From Lates calcarifer (taxonomy: Eukaryota > Chordata > Actinopteri > Centropomidae), in assembly GCF_001640805.2 (NCBI RefSeq), contig NC_066849.1, forward strand, positions 21,825,336 to 21,889,335: a stretch of 64,000 nt of DNA. The letters are read 5' to 3'. Every line of letters begins with the position of its first letter. Within the stretch, counting starts at the first letter, position 1. Below, one piece after another: positions 39,061 through 52,189 of the stretch. The notes below the pieces were generated by a model that worked only from the letters and a program-made list of their open reading frames with translations, was not told the origin of the DNA and ran no database searches. A program made the position numbers and the translations under genes.

Positions 39061-40253
39061 TTAGTCTCCATTGACGCACAATGACAACACTGTTTCCTCT
39101 CACCATAACAGCCGTATACATAGACTCACACACAGCATGCACATACACACTCGAGAGACTTTAGGTCAACACAGCAGAGGACAATCAAACAAAACATGAC
39201 ATAAGACCTGCTGTCCAAGCAGTCCAGAGACAGATATGTTAGGTTAGATTTTATCATTATAACCTTCTCTACCTCAGCTCTGTGAAATGTTGAGTGTTCA
39301 CGGTGTTTATGATCATGTTCTGACCATAAAGAATAGTTTAAAACTACTAATAAGCATCTGGTTCCCTCGGTTTTCAACTTTCACTCAGAGGAAAAAAAAT
39401 ACATTTTTGTGATAATTATCAATATATTTTGGCCCAATTGCCCAGCCATAGCCATGATCCAGGGATTCTGGATCCAACACTCTCCATAATGCAGCCAGTA
39501 TCATGTTGTCATTAAACCATGCCTGCCTGGTAAGTGCCCATGTGCCCAAACAGAGATGATAACATCAGGGTTTTTCAAACTTTGTTAAGCTCTTTTCAGG
39601 GCCTCAGAGGATCTATTCTAACTGTTTTCATGAGCTGACTAGAACCCACCATGATGAGTAAACTGATGTTGATGTATTAAATCAGTGGAGTGCCCCTTTA
39701 GAATCTTAAACTTGATGTTTAAATGGGCAAATGGACACACACATCTACATAGTACAGCCAAGAAATACACACAAGAGAGAAGAAAACACGTGCTCACACA
39801 GACACACCCCCTATCCAAATAGGCTTCACACACACACACACACTCACACAGACGCACCTAGTCACATATACACAAGCAACAGGCTATATGGATCAACAAC
39901 GTAATCGTATGAATCTGTCCTTTTCTATTTGAAGATGGGAGTGATTACTGGCATCTGGACATTGGTCATTCTTTAAATAAAAACATGTCACCCACACAGT
40001 GATCCTTTACACATCACCATCTAGTGTCTTGAACTGGAAGTATTAAAATATGTCCATTAAATTAAAAACCGAAGCCCAGACAGTCCGCGTGAGAAACCAC
40101 TAAGTTTATTTAAAAAAAGAGTCAAGTTGTCCCAACTCGGGTACGGAGCTACCCGAAAAGGAAAATCACTACCTACAGTTATTTACTTTTGCTGAAAGAT
40201 CTTAAGATAAGAATTAACTTTAGCTGCTATGATTCATATTCATATTAATATAC

Positions 40254-40368
40254 CTGGAGTGCGGTGCTGAGTCAGGATTTTGCAGGTAAAAGCTGATTCA
40301 CAGCCATCAAAGTCAACTACAGAGCCCGTGGAATAAAGTGAGAAAGAAAAGAAGTAGAAAGACTCACC
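40254..40368 (-). other. Possible non-coding exons on the minus strand
   Basis: On the minus strand a strong 5' splice site, CCG|GTGAGT, follows position 40368. About 50 bases further on, a pyrimidine-rich tract ends in CTCTGTAG, an acceptor placing an exon at 40254-40316 that itself ends CCAG|GTATAT. Together they could be 5' UTR exons of an upstream ddah1 isoform or a lncRNA. No open frame supports coding. This is a splice-signal prediction only. Confidence 0.2.
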
Positions 40369-40484
40369 GGAGAGGCACCTCTTCGGCCGTCTGGTTCAGT
40401 GCTGCTGTCTCAGTGTATCGTTATGTTAAGTCTAGACACAGGAGGCTACAAGGGGAAGAGAGAAGTAGAGAAATGTCCGATCCC

Positions 40485-40595
40485 TATAAACACAAATAAA
40501 CACTCATGCAAAAGTGTCCTCTTTAGGATCTGCCAGCCGCTCATGGCAATAATAACGGTTTGTGTTGCCACTTTACGCATATCGTTTCCCCTCTG
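40485..40595 (+). other. Possible TATA-started non-coding exon on the plus strand
   Basis: TATAAA at 40485-40490 would start transcription near 40515, and a consensus donor, CTCTG|GTGAGT, follows 40595. The exon points toward ccn1, back to back with the minus-strand donor at 40368. No transcript evidence is available. Confidence 0.2.
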
Positions 40596-40829
40596 GTGAG
40601 TGTTTTCATCAATCGGAATAATTTGAAAACTTCGGGTGGAGGGGACTTATTGAGACCCCTGATGTGAAAAGTAGACAAAGACCAAGTATTTGTCTCCCCC
40701 CACCAACACCACTAACACCACAACATCTCTTGTGGAAATTTGGATCACTTTACCTACAACGGGACCCACTTTTTTTTTCCTCTCCCCCCCTCGAAACGTG
40801 ATGGACAGATTGCGTGAAAAGTCAAATTG

Positions 40830-40975
40830 CCCCAAGGAATGAATGCAAAGGAATTTCCCTGCATGAAGAACATATTTAACAAGCCTTTAAGCTGTCAGGA
40901 ATGCTTTGTGGTCTGCTGGCCAAAGGGAGAGAAATATGTTAATAATGTAGGCTACTGCCATACCAAATATGGCAA
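40830..40975. promoter_or_regulatory. Candidate TEAD/SRF enhancer of ccn1
   Basis: A perfect CArG box, CCAAATATGG, lies at 40963-40972, about 0.86 kb upstream of the inferred ccn1 start. TEAD cores GGAATG lie at 40836-40841 and 40898-40903. Mammalian Cyr61 is a serum-induced immediate-early gene driven by an upstream serum response element and by YAP/TEAD, so this arrangement fits the gene's known regulation. The specific role of these sites is inferred. Confidence 0.45.
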
Positions 40976-41728
40976 TATTGTTACGTCTGAGTTCTGGTGC
41001 GCATCTGGAAATGCTTAGCTTCTCTGAATAAAGGCACTGGAGAGCCAGAAATAGACACTGTTAAACGTATTTCTGCCCACACCTTTAAGACTCACAGAGA
41101 AAAACTATTTTAAACTATTTTAAACGTGGCCACTTCAACAGCCTATAAAAGTGAATTTTGGAAATTGCTTTAATCAGCAAAAGCATCACTGACACCGAAA
41201 TGACCATTGATCTGATAGAGAGGACACCGTATAAATGACACTCACACGAGTTTCTAGTAACATAAAAATAGTGTTTGGCATGTTTTTTGCACATTGGGAT
41301 GATACTTTAGGATGTAAGGTGGCATGTTTTTTTTATGATATTTAAATCACAGGGCAACATGTTTCAAAACCTGTCAGCTGATTAACTGAAACCAATAAGT
41401 TATAAAATATCAAGGAATTTTGAAAAAAAAAGAAAAGTGAAGGAAGAAAAAAAAACAAGATTTATCTTTTATCTTAGACCAAAAAAAGTTACAACAAAGC
41501 AAATAAACTCCACCACTTCTACAGAAAAGTCCATTGAACTTGAGTTGATAGATGTGAGAAGCGAGCAGAGGAAGAAAATGAAAGGTGGGGGATAAACAAG
41601 AAGGGAAAAATGTGAGACGGAAAAGTGTGTTCAGATGGGATCCAGGGGGGAAAAATCCATTTGAGAGAAAAAAGAGAAAGGTTTAGACAGGGTGGAGCTT
41701 AGGTCTTGGATGGAAAATGCGCCGAGAA

Positions 41729-41830
41729 ACATTCCTGGCATAGTTTGGGAACAGTTCAGCAGGCAGCCCAGGAACGACGTCAGCTTCCCACTACGGTATA
41801 AAAGTCCGGAGGTGGCCGGACCTCAGCAGA
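41729..41830 (+). promoter_or_regulatory. ccn1: ccn1 core promoter
   Basis: A TATA box, TATAAAAG, lies at 41797-41804, which puts the start of transcription near 41826 (CCTCAGCA context). Upstream are a perfect TEAD/MCAT site, ACATTCCT, at 41729-41736 and a CRE-like element, GACGTCAGC, at 41776-41784. A TATA box with CRE and TEAD sites is the layout expected for this inducible gene. The following 5' UTR (about 41826-42025) has no upstream ATG. Confidence 0.75.
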
Positions 41831-42025
41831 CTGCAACCGCTTTACCAAGAGCTTCATCTACTCTAAAGGAGCCTCTAACACTAGAGACTACCAGCAAACA
41901 AGTCAAGAGAGACAGACGACTGAGTGAGGGAATACCTAAGGACTCCTCCGAAGACAGACTATATCTACTTTTCATAAACTGGGAACAGGATTCCTCTTGA
42001 ACGCGCACAAGAAAATTTATCCAAG

Positions 42026-43903
42026 ATGCTGATGCTTACTGTTGTCGTTTCCTTCTTTGGAAGCCTGAACTTGGTGAGTTACTTCTCTTTTTCAGTTTAA
42101 GAGGGAAACGTTTAAGCTGTTCTAATTTAGCCTAAGTAAAAGGAGAATGAACAACTGTTTCTTTTAAGGGGATCAATTGCCAGGAGAGTTACTGTAGATA
42201 TTCTGTATGGCATGTCTTCAGAAGTTCCAGTCGTTAATAAGGGGTTTTGTCGTTGGCTGTGCAGGTCCTCTCCTCCTCTTCTTGCCCCTCCGTGTGTGAA
42301 TGTCCGCCGGAGATGCCCAAGTGCGCACCCGGCGTGAGCGTCGTCCTGGACGGCTGCGGCTGCTGCAAAGTTTGCGCCAGGCAGCTGAACGAGGACTGTA
42401 GCCTGACCGAGCCTTGTGACCACACTAAAGGGCTGGAGTGTAACTTTGGGGCCAGCTTTGCTGCTGCTACTACTCGTGGCATCTGCCGAGGTATGTATAA
42501 AGATCATTCAGCTCCAGATGCGCATGCCGTTGAATTAGTTGTTTTTTCAAAAAATAAGAGGGCTTAATTCAGGAGTATGGGAACCTGTGTGATTTCAACA
42601 CTGTGGAATGCAGCTAGGAGGAAACTTAGTCTAAACCTCAAAGCACAGACAGCCCACTGTGGAGGGAAAGAGACTCCTCAGGCAGCCTGAAGAATTTCAC
42701 AGTTTAACTGATCCTTATCTGGCAGCCATGTGATGTCTTCAGCAGACGTCTCTGAGCAGAGCAGGAAAGAATAACATTCCTTTCCTCCTGTTTTTTCTCC
42801 CCGCTGCAGCCAAGTCAGAGGGCAGACCCTGCGAGTACAATAGCAGGATCTACCAGAATGGAGAGAGTTTCCAGCCCAACTGTAAACACCAGTGCACATG
42901 CATCGACGGGGCAGTGGGATGCGTCCCGCTTTGCCCACAGGAGCTCTCCCTGCCCAACCTGGGCTGCGCCAACCCCAGACTGGTCAAGGTTGCTGGCCAG
43001 TGCTGCGAAGAGTGGGTGTGTGATGATGGCAAGGAGACAGACATCCTGGAGAGGATCTTTGGAAAGGACACATTGACTGATGAGTTGGAAAGAGACCTCA
43101 CCAACAGGAATGAGCTCATTTCAATTGTCAAAGGAGGACTCAAGTCTCTACCTGGTAAGAAGCAGCCTTTCATTCTGGAAATGAAATGTTTTTTTTTGGG
43201 AAGCATACATGGAAGATCTTAAAATATGTAAGGTTTGAAGTTGCTAACCTGATGTTTTTTCTCATTTCTTTTAATCACAGCATTCAGACCACAGCCTGAA
43301 GTCCACATGTTTGACAACCAGAAGTGCATCGTCCAAACCACACCCTGGTCCCAGTGCTCCAAGAGCTGTGGAACTGGCATCTCCACCAGAGTCACCAACA
43401 ACAACAGCGAGTGCAAGCTGGTCAAAGAGTCAAGAATCTGTGAAGTGCGGCCATGCACCCAGTCACCTTACTCCAGTCTGAAGGTAAGCTTGAGCCACCA
43501 TGGCTGAATGAGATGGAAGCATGGATGATACTGAAAATACATCACTGCTTGGTCTGAGTGGAAAACTAATCTCTATCTCCCTTTTTTTATTCCCCTGCAG
43601 AAAGGAAAGAAGTGTAGCAGAACCAAGAGGTCCAGTCAGCCAGTGAAGTTCACCTACGCCGGCTGCTCCAGCCTGAAGAAGTACAGGCCCAAGTACTGCG
43701 GAGCCTGCGTGGACGGGCGCTGCTGCAGCCCCCACGACACCAGAACCATCCGGGTCAAGTTCCGCTGCGAGGACGGCGAGACCTTCAACAAGAACATCAT
43801 GATGATCGAGTCCTGCAAGTGCACCTACAACTGTCCCCATGCCAACGAAGCCTCCTACCCTTTCTACCGCCTCTCCAATGACATCCACAAGTTCAGAGAC
43901 TGA
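42026..43903 (+). CDS. ccn1: CCN1 (CYR61) matricellular protein, five coding exons
   Basis: A secreted, heparin- and integrin-binding matricellular protein that controls adhesion, migration and vascular development. The exons are 42026-42073, 42265-42490, 42810-43154, 43281-43483 and 43601-43903, all with GT/AG borders. They give 374 residues (human has 381). Residues 1 to about 20 are a hydrophobic signal peptide ([16 protein letters not shown]). An IGFBP domain with GCGCCKVC at 46-53 follows. The VWC domain starts near 97 ([16 protein letters not shown]). After a variable linker comes TSP1, with WSQCSKSCG from about 229. The C-terminal cystine-knot domain starts at about Cys279, and the protein ends in NDIHKFRD. 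The exon-per-domain layout and intron phases are those of the CCN family. The start was chosen for its A at -3 and as the first ATG after the TATA start. Teleosts also have ccn1-like paralogs, but the ddah1 and znhit6 neighbours favour ccn1 itself. Confidence 0.96.
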
Positions 43904-44616
43904 TTGGCGAAAAACATGCAAACCCCTCGACGAGACAGAGAGATCATCAGCATCATTGGCAGCCAATGGCAGTCCAGATGAATGCAGGGGTGTAGATAGA
44001 CCACCAATCAACTACCAGCTTCTTGTTGTAACTAGATTCCCAAGGAATTGTGGGCTTACATCATGAGGACTTAATGAAGTGCACTGTTTGCTGTGACTAC
44101 ATCAGCATTCTTAATAAGAACTGCTTCATATTAATGGAGCATCTGAAGTAGCTTCGTTATGGAGCAGGATGTAATTAATATTTGTACATTTATGTTAGTC
44201 GCTGATATCAATTCACTGTGTATATTTTGATCCTTTACATCAGACATGACCCAGACTGTAGACTTGTGTGTGTATATGTAGATATGCACATGCGCAACTT
44301 CAATTAGCATACCATCCTGTATCTTAAGAACACAACACCGAAATGTAACCTCTCGACTTGTTTAACAAGTGTGCGGTTTCATTCCTTCCTGACGTGGGCA
44401 TTATTGTTCATGTTTTGTGGCAGCTATTGAACTCCCTTCATGAAAAAGACAAAGCGAAACATGTCAAAGGATGAATGAATGTTTTTATTATTGTTATTAA
44501 TATTATTTATCAAAAAATGTAGCTACTTTATTTGGATATTATGTGTCATACTGGAATAAATTGTAAAATGATTTAATTTTATATGCTACAAATAAAACTG
44601 ATTTATTTATGAAATA
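43904..44616 (+). other. ccn1: ccn1 3' UTR with two poly(A) signals
   Basis: About 0.7 kb from the TGA at 43901-43903 to just past two AATAAA signals at 44555-44560 and 44591-44596. The second half is AU-rich, with several ATTTA pentamers and TTATTTAT-like stretches around 44480-44540 and 44600. This fits the short mRNA half-life of an immediate-early transcript. The exact cleavage site is not determinable. Confidence 0.75.
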
Positions 44617-47062
44617 TGACACCGCCTGAGTTCAGTTTGTTCAAATGACATTGCAGGACAGAGTAAACAAGCAATACTCCCATGCACAAAGGTGGGGGAG
44701 GACATTTAAATCCTCCTGTTATATCATTGTGTAAACCCAACTGATTCTCAGACAGACACCAAGCAGGGTCAGTCTGTTCTTATATAACTCAACCTTGGAG
44801 GCTCTCTCTCCTGACTTTCTGTGCCTTGGAATGCCATTCTGCAGCAAGCTAGCTTGCTTTCATTTGATCTGGCTAAGCCATACACTTGACTGATTCTGAG
44901 AGGGGGAAAAAAAAGATTAAGTCTACGAGTAGCAATGAGTATGGGAGTATGCCAAGAATCTTAAGTGCTGCTCTGAATGGGCTGGGATTAGACACTATGC
45001 AACAAGGACAATGACTATTATTGTATACAATGGGGTGTATACAAAGCATGCATTCCCGGGTAAGCTTTTTTTTCACACAGTGGAATAGCACTACCAAATC
45101 AACCTAATTCATCAGCAGTTGCCTTTAAAGGTGAATTAGTTGCATTGGCCTCTGCTGGCTCTTAAACTGCAGGGGTCTGCTAAAGAGTTGTAAACAGCCC
45201 TGCAGAGTACGAAGGGCTTAAGCTTCCCTTCCAGGTTTCATTTTAACAGGCATTAAGAAATACTATTATGAGGGAGAAAAAGGGGAAGGACAGGAAACAG
45301 GGGTGACATAGTTGCTTCTGTGGTCATAGAAACTTCAAATTCAGTTTTCCAGCTACTGAAACGGTGTGTTGCTACTGTCACATAAACACCACTTGACTTC
45401 CTCTCTGGTGTTTTCATTATTTATGTTACCTGAGCTCAGATTGATACTGTATGCTTTAAGCCTGCAGGTTTTATGACCCCAAGGTACATGAACCTCATGC
45501 AATATGAAATATATAACAACACAATAAGTATTGAGCTGAAAAGGATGTGTTATTCTTACTTTTGAGACACATGGTCTGATGGCAGATGCTTGCACCTGGT
45601 ATAAATACCTACAGTACAGTTTGAACTGGGGTAGGGAGAGCAGAGCTCAGGGGCAACGACAGGGAAGGGTTTCTTTTTTGATCCAGGTAGAGGGAGCGGC
45701 TCAGGAATGCAGCAGTGGCTCAGAAAGCAGACATCCTGATGGGCGGCAGATGTTGGAAAATATTTCAGAGCAACATGTTCACTTTAGCTAAGAAGATTTT
45801 CCAAATATACACAAACACTCCCAAGTACTCACTTGTATCCACAAAAGGCATTTTATCTCCTCACAAACAACTATAAAAAGCTGTCTATCTCAATCTACAT
45901 GGCACTTGTGCACAACTTTCCTGCATAGCTGCTGGAAATAAGTCTTAATCAAGTCTATTTAATAAGAGGTTGAGCAGGACACGTTGCCTTTGATTGAACT
46001 GCATACCACACAGGATGTGCCCACTGAGGTTTTACAGATTGCTCACATGAAAGGCTTCTGAGGTTTACCTAATCACAAAGATGTGTGGCTGCCCCTTGGA
46101 GCCTGGATTTACAGTCAAAACACTTTCAGGGAGACCTGTTTTTGCTCTTTCCCTTTCTGTTGCTTCCTCAAGAAGAAAATTTCCATCTCTGTCCTTCATA
46201 GTTTGGAAAGTGCCAGGCAATCAGACTGTCATTTGTCTTGTTAACACAACGCAGCTAGCTTGGTTATGTAATGGCATCTGTATGTTATGTGAGCAGTCCT
46301 TTCGGTCATCCGTAGCATTCCTTCATAATGTACAGACAAGCACAGTAGCGAGGTTCACAATCCCTCAGCCTTAACCGTCTCAGAGAACCCAAAGATCACG
46401 TTTATTGTCAGAAATAAACTGCGGCGTCCCAGCCAACACAGTGCAAACCTGTAAAAATTGTTGCTCTCAGACGCACAGGCAAACAAGACTCTCACACACA
46501 GGCGCCCCTGCAATTAAGTCACTCAGCGACTACCTCATTCCCTGAACCCAAAATGTGTTTATATGACAAAGACATTAGCATTAAAGCTTCATCAAGCACT
46601 ACGTAATGCTGTGCAGCCAGAAGCTAACAGGATCGAGAATGGCCATTACAACATATTGGAAGCTGCTGAGCACTGATGTCAGCTATTTTACAACCCCTCT
46701 GTCTACAACCTCAGGTTAATATTCCCTGTTATAAGGAACCCAGGGGCAAGAAGCAGGGAGGGTTAGAGCCTGGGCACCAAGTACAAATACAGAGGCATCC
46801 ATTTGTTTTAAAAAGCACCATCTGCTGGATGAAAGAGGAAAAAGCAGTCTGTGTGTGATTTTTATCCAGACTGCCTCACCTGTTAACACCTGCACATTAC
46901 TGCTATCAAACGACAACAGAAACTTACACCTTACAAATACTATTATGAATTATGTATTTGCATATTACAAGTTACATTTCTCACTGCAGCACTGTGATGT
47001 AAAGGACATCCATTTGCCAAATCTTGACAGGGTGTGGGACCCTCTCACAGCAGTCAGCCTGA

Positions 47063-47065
<3 letters not shown>

Positions 47066-47133
<68 letters not shown>
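47066..47133. repeat. (CA)n microsatellite
   Basis: About 34 uninterrupted CA units, the longest simple repeat in the window. The frames through it are repeat translations. Confidence 0.97.
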
Positions 47134-47137
<4 letters not shown>

Positions 47138-50100
47138 TATGCACATGCAGTGACAGTGATTAAAGTCTTCTGACACACCCATCAGATCCCCATCTGCAAT
47201 TACATAAGAATAACTGATGAGCAGGCTTAGGGGAAAATCAGAGTCAATTCCCTCCCAGGCTGTTGGATTGTTCAGTCTGTCCCCAGAGGGCCGCTGGCTA
47301 CTGCAGTGATTATTTGCTCAAACAAGCTGAGCATTGATGGGAGAGGCAGCGCTCAGTCTTTGGGCGTCTTGAATCTCAGCCCAACGGAGACAATGTTGGA
47401 CTGAATAATCTCCAAGGGGGCACATACCGTCAACAGCTGAGCTAATGTTGGCATTTGACGCTCTCACCATTGTTCAACATGGGCAGACCAATGAGGTCAC
47501 ATAATCAGATGCTGTATTGTTGCCTTCACTTCCCTATTAAATGTTAGGGGGATTTAACACTACAGCTCCTTTGTGTTCTTTTAACAATTATTATTATTAT
47601 GACTGCACCCCCAAATGGCTAAAATGTAATTAATATATTAATGCTGACTCTCAATATTAAGGGTTGAATACAGAGACAGTACTGAATGCCAATTGCCTTA
47701 CTCACCCTTGTATCACCTGTAGACATCCAACCAATATAACTTCTTAATATGAGGTAGATTAACAGCCACAGAATCCCAAAAAAGTGTAACTCTAGTGGAC
47801 ACTGGTTTCCAAAAGTGATACAAGTGCTACAGTCCACGTAGATATGCTCATAATTGACTCTAAAACTTCTAGTTAATGTGGGACATATAATTGCAGGAGA
47901 TATATTTAATTTCTTTCACACTCAATTTAAATCTGCACCACAAGAATTAATGTCATAAAATACAATTTTCTTGGTTAAAGTTTTAAAATGTGCTTTGAAC
48001 TCCTCAGCAGTGGTGGGCCTCAGGATCAGGATTGTGTTGATGTTCCTATGGAACATTAAGTGACAAGAGTGATGTATTTTCCGACTCTTTTGTCTCCCCC
48101 CATGCTGGGTAATTGCAGCCTGGTTTCCACTTTTGTGAAGGGATAAGGGCTAGTAAGGCCTTAGTCATTATATTGCCACCCACTTTCCCCTGTAACACAA
48201 TTTCTGATCTCTTCTGCATCTTTTGATCTGTGGAGCTGACTTTGGTTCTGCCATGGAAATGTCGCTAATGAGTGGCAACTATGACTGTAGGGTTTGTGGC
48301 ACTAAAAACGTGCCTGCTGGCCTCCCCTGTCACAAACTGCAATTAAGTTAACACACAAAGAAACAGATGTAAATGTAAGGAAAGAAGCATTACATTTAGT
48401 AGTCTTAATGCCAGGATAAAAAGTGACAGACTAAACAGAATAGTTCATAAAGCACAATGTGATGACATCTAGGGTGTTTATTGACAATTAAAAATGTCAT
48501 GATAATTTTATTGTTTTTATCTCAGTTGTAAAGAGAATGTGATGAATTATATAAGTGTCAATGATTTCAGCACATATCACGCTTTTAAATGTCATATTCC
48601 AGTGGGATATATCAATTTCTCCACACTCTAGGCCAGATGTGTCAGATCAGATGTGTCAAGAACAGCTCCACAGAGAGAAGCTCAAGAGGAACCCTGCTCA
48701 AATGCCTGAAAAGTCTCTTCTGCAAATAGACAGCTTTTCACTCTGAGCTTCCTATGAATATCTATCCCTAAGGATAGCCCAGACACCCTTCACAGGAACC
48801 TCATTTTACTACTTGTACCTGCAATCATACTCTTTCCATCAATAACCACAGTTCATGGCAATAAATGAGGGTAGAAATCTGGATAGATCTACGTCTCATC
48901 CCAGCTGGTTCACACTCAGCTGCACACCACCCCCGAGGAGATGCCCTGGCTCCCCTCAACAGCAAACAAAGCCAAAAAGATCAATCATGCCAGGTCAGAT
49001 GATACAGCTAAAACTTAATCATCAAATCATCAAAGCCTATCAATCACTTTAGGCCTAAGGTGTTTGTTATGGACAGTCCATGACAGACATAAATCTCCAC
49101 TAACAACACCCTCTACAGAACTGTGGCGTCCATAGACAAGGCCTTTTTCAGGATCCCCTGCTAGAACTACCAGCTGCAATTTGGGGTATGACGTTGGGAC
49201 ACGAAAGCTATTGATCAATGACTTGCTAATGTTCATGACCTGAGATCAGGTCAGTTAGGACAAAGTTGGTAGCAGACAGAAACTAGAACCAGAAAGTCTC
49301 GTGAGATGGTGGAAGGTGCTCTAACAGCTACTTCACCATGATAACTCCAGACTGATAATAAAAGAATAACACAGACAACCAGCAGGCTCAGACGCTTCAG
49401 ACTGTCAGTTTGAAACAAGACAGACAAAAGGGAACAAGTGAATCACTTCCTGCAAACATCTTACTGGGGATCAGTCTCCGAGGTGACAGTGGTGACAACA
49501 TTGCTGGTTTGTTTATTCTAAGTGAACAATGAGTTAAATCAATCTGTCCTTAAGGATGATTTAATGGAGTAATAAGTGATTTAAGTATACATAAAACACT
49601 AAAGTCTTCCCACAAATTTAGGGTTCATACTATGAGTGACTTGCATGTTGTGAGTACAGATTTATGTGGAAAACAAGGAAAATCACAGACTGAGCCTTTG
49701 TATCCTGAAAAGGTAACGTTTTTGTTGACCAAAGACAACTTGTAGTATTACAAAATAACTGTGTTCAGATTTTATAATTGTTTTATGAGCTCAACAATGA
49801 AAAGCCCATAGAAAACCACAATGGTGGAGTCTTCTAAAATGCCACATATCAGCATGTCTTTTAAGGAGAACAGATGGCCTTGTTTAGTAGTACTTCTCTG
49901 TGCTTGGAACAATGAGATAAGCGAAATATCAGCTGAATGTCAATTCAAAATGTCAAATATGCATGCAAAATTATAGACTTGGTTTCAGATGAAAAGTGTT
50001 TGATTTTGAACACTGAAGATGTTTTCCATTCATTTTGGAGGTTCTGCTTGATAAATTATTTTTAGTGTGCTTAATGTCAACCAGTCTGTGTGCCATGTGA

Positions 50101-51328
50101 AAATGAGTGACATCAGGCGCTGGAAACATGATTTTGTGCTTCAGTACCTGCCTTTCCTGGTGTTGACGTCTGCCAACATTAGCCTGTTTCTGGATAAGGC
50201 CACCACAGCAGAGCTGTGTCCTAAAGCTGGTCTCATAAAACCCAGCTCTGCACGCAGCACAATTGAGCCCTGCCCACCAAATCAAGAATAATTAAGTGCA
50301 AACCAACTTCAGACTTTTCAAAGGGCAATTTAGTCAAATTGGAGGCATTATTTCCAATGCCTGTGTTCTCCACAGACTAAAAACAGCTCAGATTTACTTT
50401 TAACAGCAAACAGAAACAAAAGCACAGCTTTTGTGTGGTCACATAGAGTAACTTTATTGAGACAGAAAATTAAGAGAACTGCTAAAATTAAATGGGTGGT
50501 AATGAAACCCAGGCAAAGCCATGACAAAAGAAAGAACAGATGTGCAGGCACCAGAGGTCACTACCCTGTACTTTCATCCACTTTGTGATGCTACATCAAA
50601 AGGTACCACACATTAAACTACTTTTTCATACTGGACAATGGATTTTGAACCCCTACTGTAATTAGTCAATATCAGCACAATGGTCACTCCTGGATGAAGC
50701 ATACTGCAACAGCAACAGTGCAGGTGTCATGAGAAGGCCTGACACAGCACAACTGTTGCCTGGCTAGAGGAAACAGCACCTCCCTTGTTTTTTCAGAGGC
50801 ATAATTTGGCATGTTTGTTCAATTTCTTGTGCAGTGTTAAACGAGAAGATACCTTCACACAAGCCAGGCTAGCCATTTTCCTGTTTCCAATATTTATGCT
50901 AAGCTAACCTAAGCACCTCCTGGCTGTGGTTTCATATCTTTTGGACAGCTATCAGACTGGTATCTCATCTAATTCTAGACAACAAGCATTATTTCCTAAA
51001 ATGTCAAAATGCTCAGCTAAAACCTTTGAGTAGTTAAAACTTGTATGCTGATTTTGTACGTTTTCCCAAAGACTGTTCCAAGAAAAAGCTGCAAGAAACA
51101 ACAGTTCTGCAGCAAAAAATAAGAATGCTTTGGCCTGATGACTGTTCAGCAAACTGTAAGAAGGCCCAGCTCAATATTATATGGGGTGGTTCAAAATGTA
51201 TAGCTAAACTTGAACATGGACATTAAAACTGTCGGGGATAAATGAGTTTGGGTCTCTGAGTCCTCCCTCACAGAGGGATGCGCAGTCAGATGTGAGATCA
51301 TTGCCCCTGACTGCAGAGGGGTGGAAAG

Positions 51329-51492
51329 TGCGTCATCACAGTCCAGACATCAAAGACCGCACGTCCGCAGGGGTTAACATCCAAAAGAGGTTAGGAGAGG
51401 TTATAAAAACACATCTATAAACACAGGCCCCACCAATGGGCTATACTGTCGGTTATTACTGGCACTCTGTCGTTGTAATAAACTAACATTAG
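51329..51492 (+). promoter_or_regulatory. Possible TATA promoter and first exon, unknown transcript
   Basis: A CRE/ATF-like TGCGTCA (51329-51335) precedes TATAAAA at 51402-51408. A consensus donor, TTAG|GTAAGA, follows 51492, so a TATA-started first exon of about 60 bases would fit (about 51432-51492). No coding frame is supported. The prediction rests on motif order alone. Confidence 0.2.
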
Positions 51493-52189
51493 GTAAGAAG
51501 ACGGCATGTAGAGGCACCGCATGCGTAAAAACATTCACACAGGGAGACACCCCAGAGGTGTCAGAAAATCGAGCATGTCCACATTAACTTTTATTAGCTG
51601 ATGGAAAAATGAGACTAATGGTCTTACTGGAGCTGGACAGAGAGGTGAAATTTGCTGAGATTCAAAGGTGATTAAAACAAACAGTCAACAAAGGGACACA
51701 TTACCTTATGAGTGTTAGACACAAAGATATATACTGAAGAGTGTAATGTGCTGAGACTTAACTATTGAGCTTTGTTCATAAGCAAGCAAGTTACCGACAC
51801 AATCATCGTCGCAATATTCCACAAGCAGAGGGAGAGGAACATTTCCTTTTTCCTAGGCACTTGAGGGACACTTTGTATCAAAGCACAACACTACCGACCT
51901 GGGGAACAGGACTTGACAAAACCATTTCACCTCAAGGTCCATTTATTACGTGTTCTGGAGTTTTTGATCATATCCTATATAAATGGACCCTCAGATGGGA
52001 CTTTCAGAGCATGAGCAGAGCATGTGTGATGAGGACAGTCAATCACTGTTTCCGAGGTAAAGAATGAGCTTTGAAAATGATTTACAAATGCAGATGAGAT
52101 GACCTAAATGTGACATTTTCGTTTTCCTTAGTGTGATACCAGGGTCAGCATCCACCACAGATGTACAGCAGTATAACACAAATTTCCAA

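Larger units (their letters stand above)
44617..52185. other. Intergenic region between ccn1 and znhit6 3' ends
   Basis: The two genes converge on this stretch. Apart from a long (CA)n at 47.1 kb and a possible TATA-led exon at 51.3-51.5 kb, I see only AT-rich sequence with short chance ORFs. No tRNA, rRNA or clear repeat family was recognised. Confidence 0.6.

Noticed and set aside
42127..42507. 126-codon minus-strand open frame
   Set aside because: It is antisense to ccn1 exon 2 (IGFBP domain) and has no independent support.
43463..44011. 182-codon minus-strand open frame
   Set aside because: It is antisense to ccn1 exon 5 and the adjoining intron. It mirrors the GC-rich cystine-knot coding sequence.
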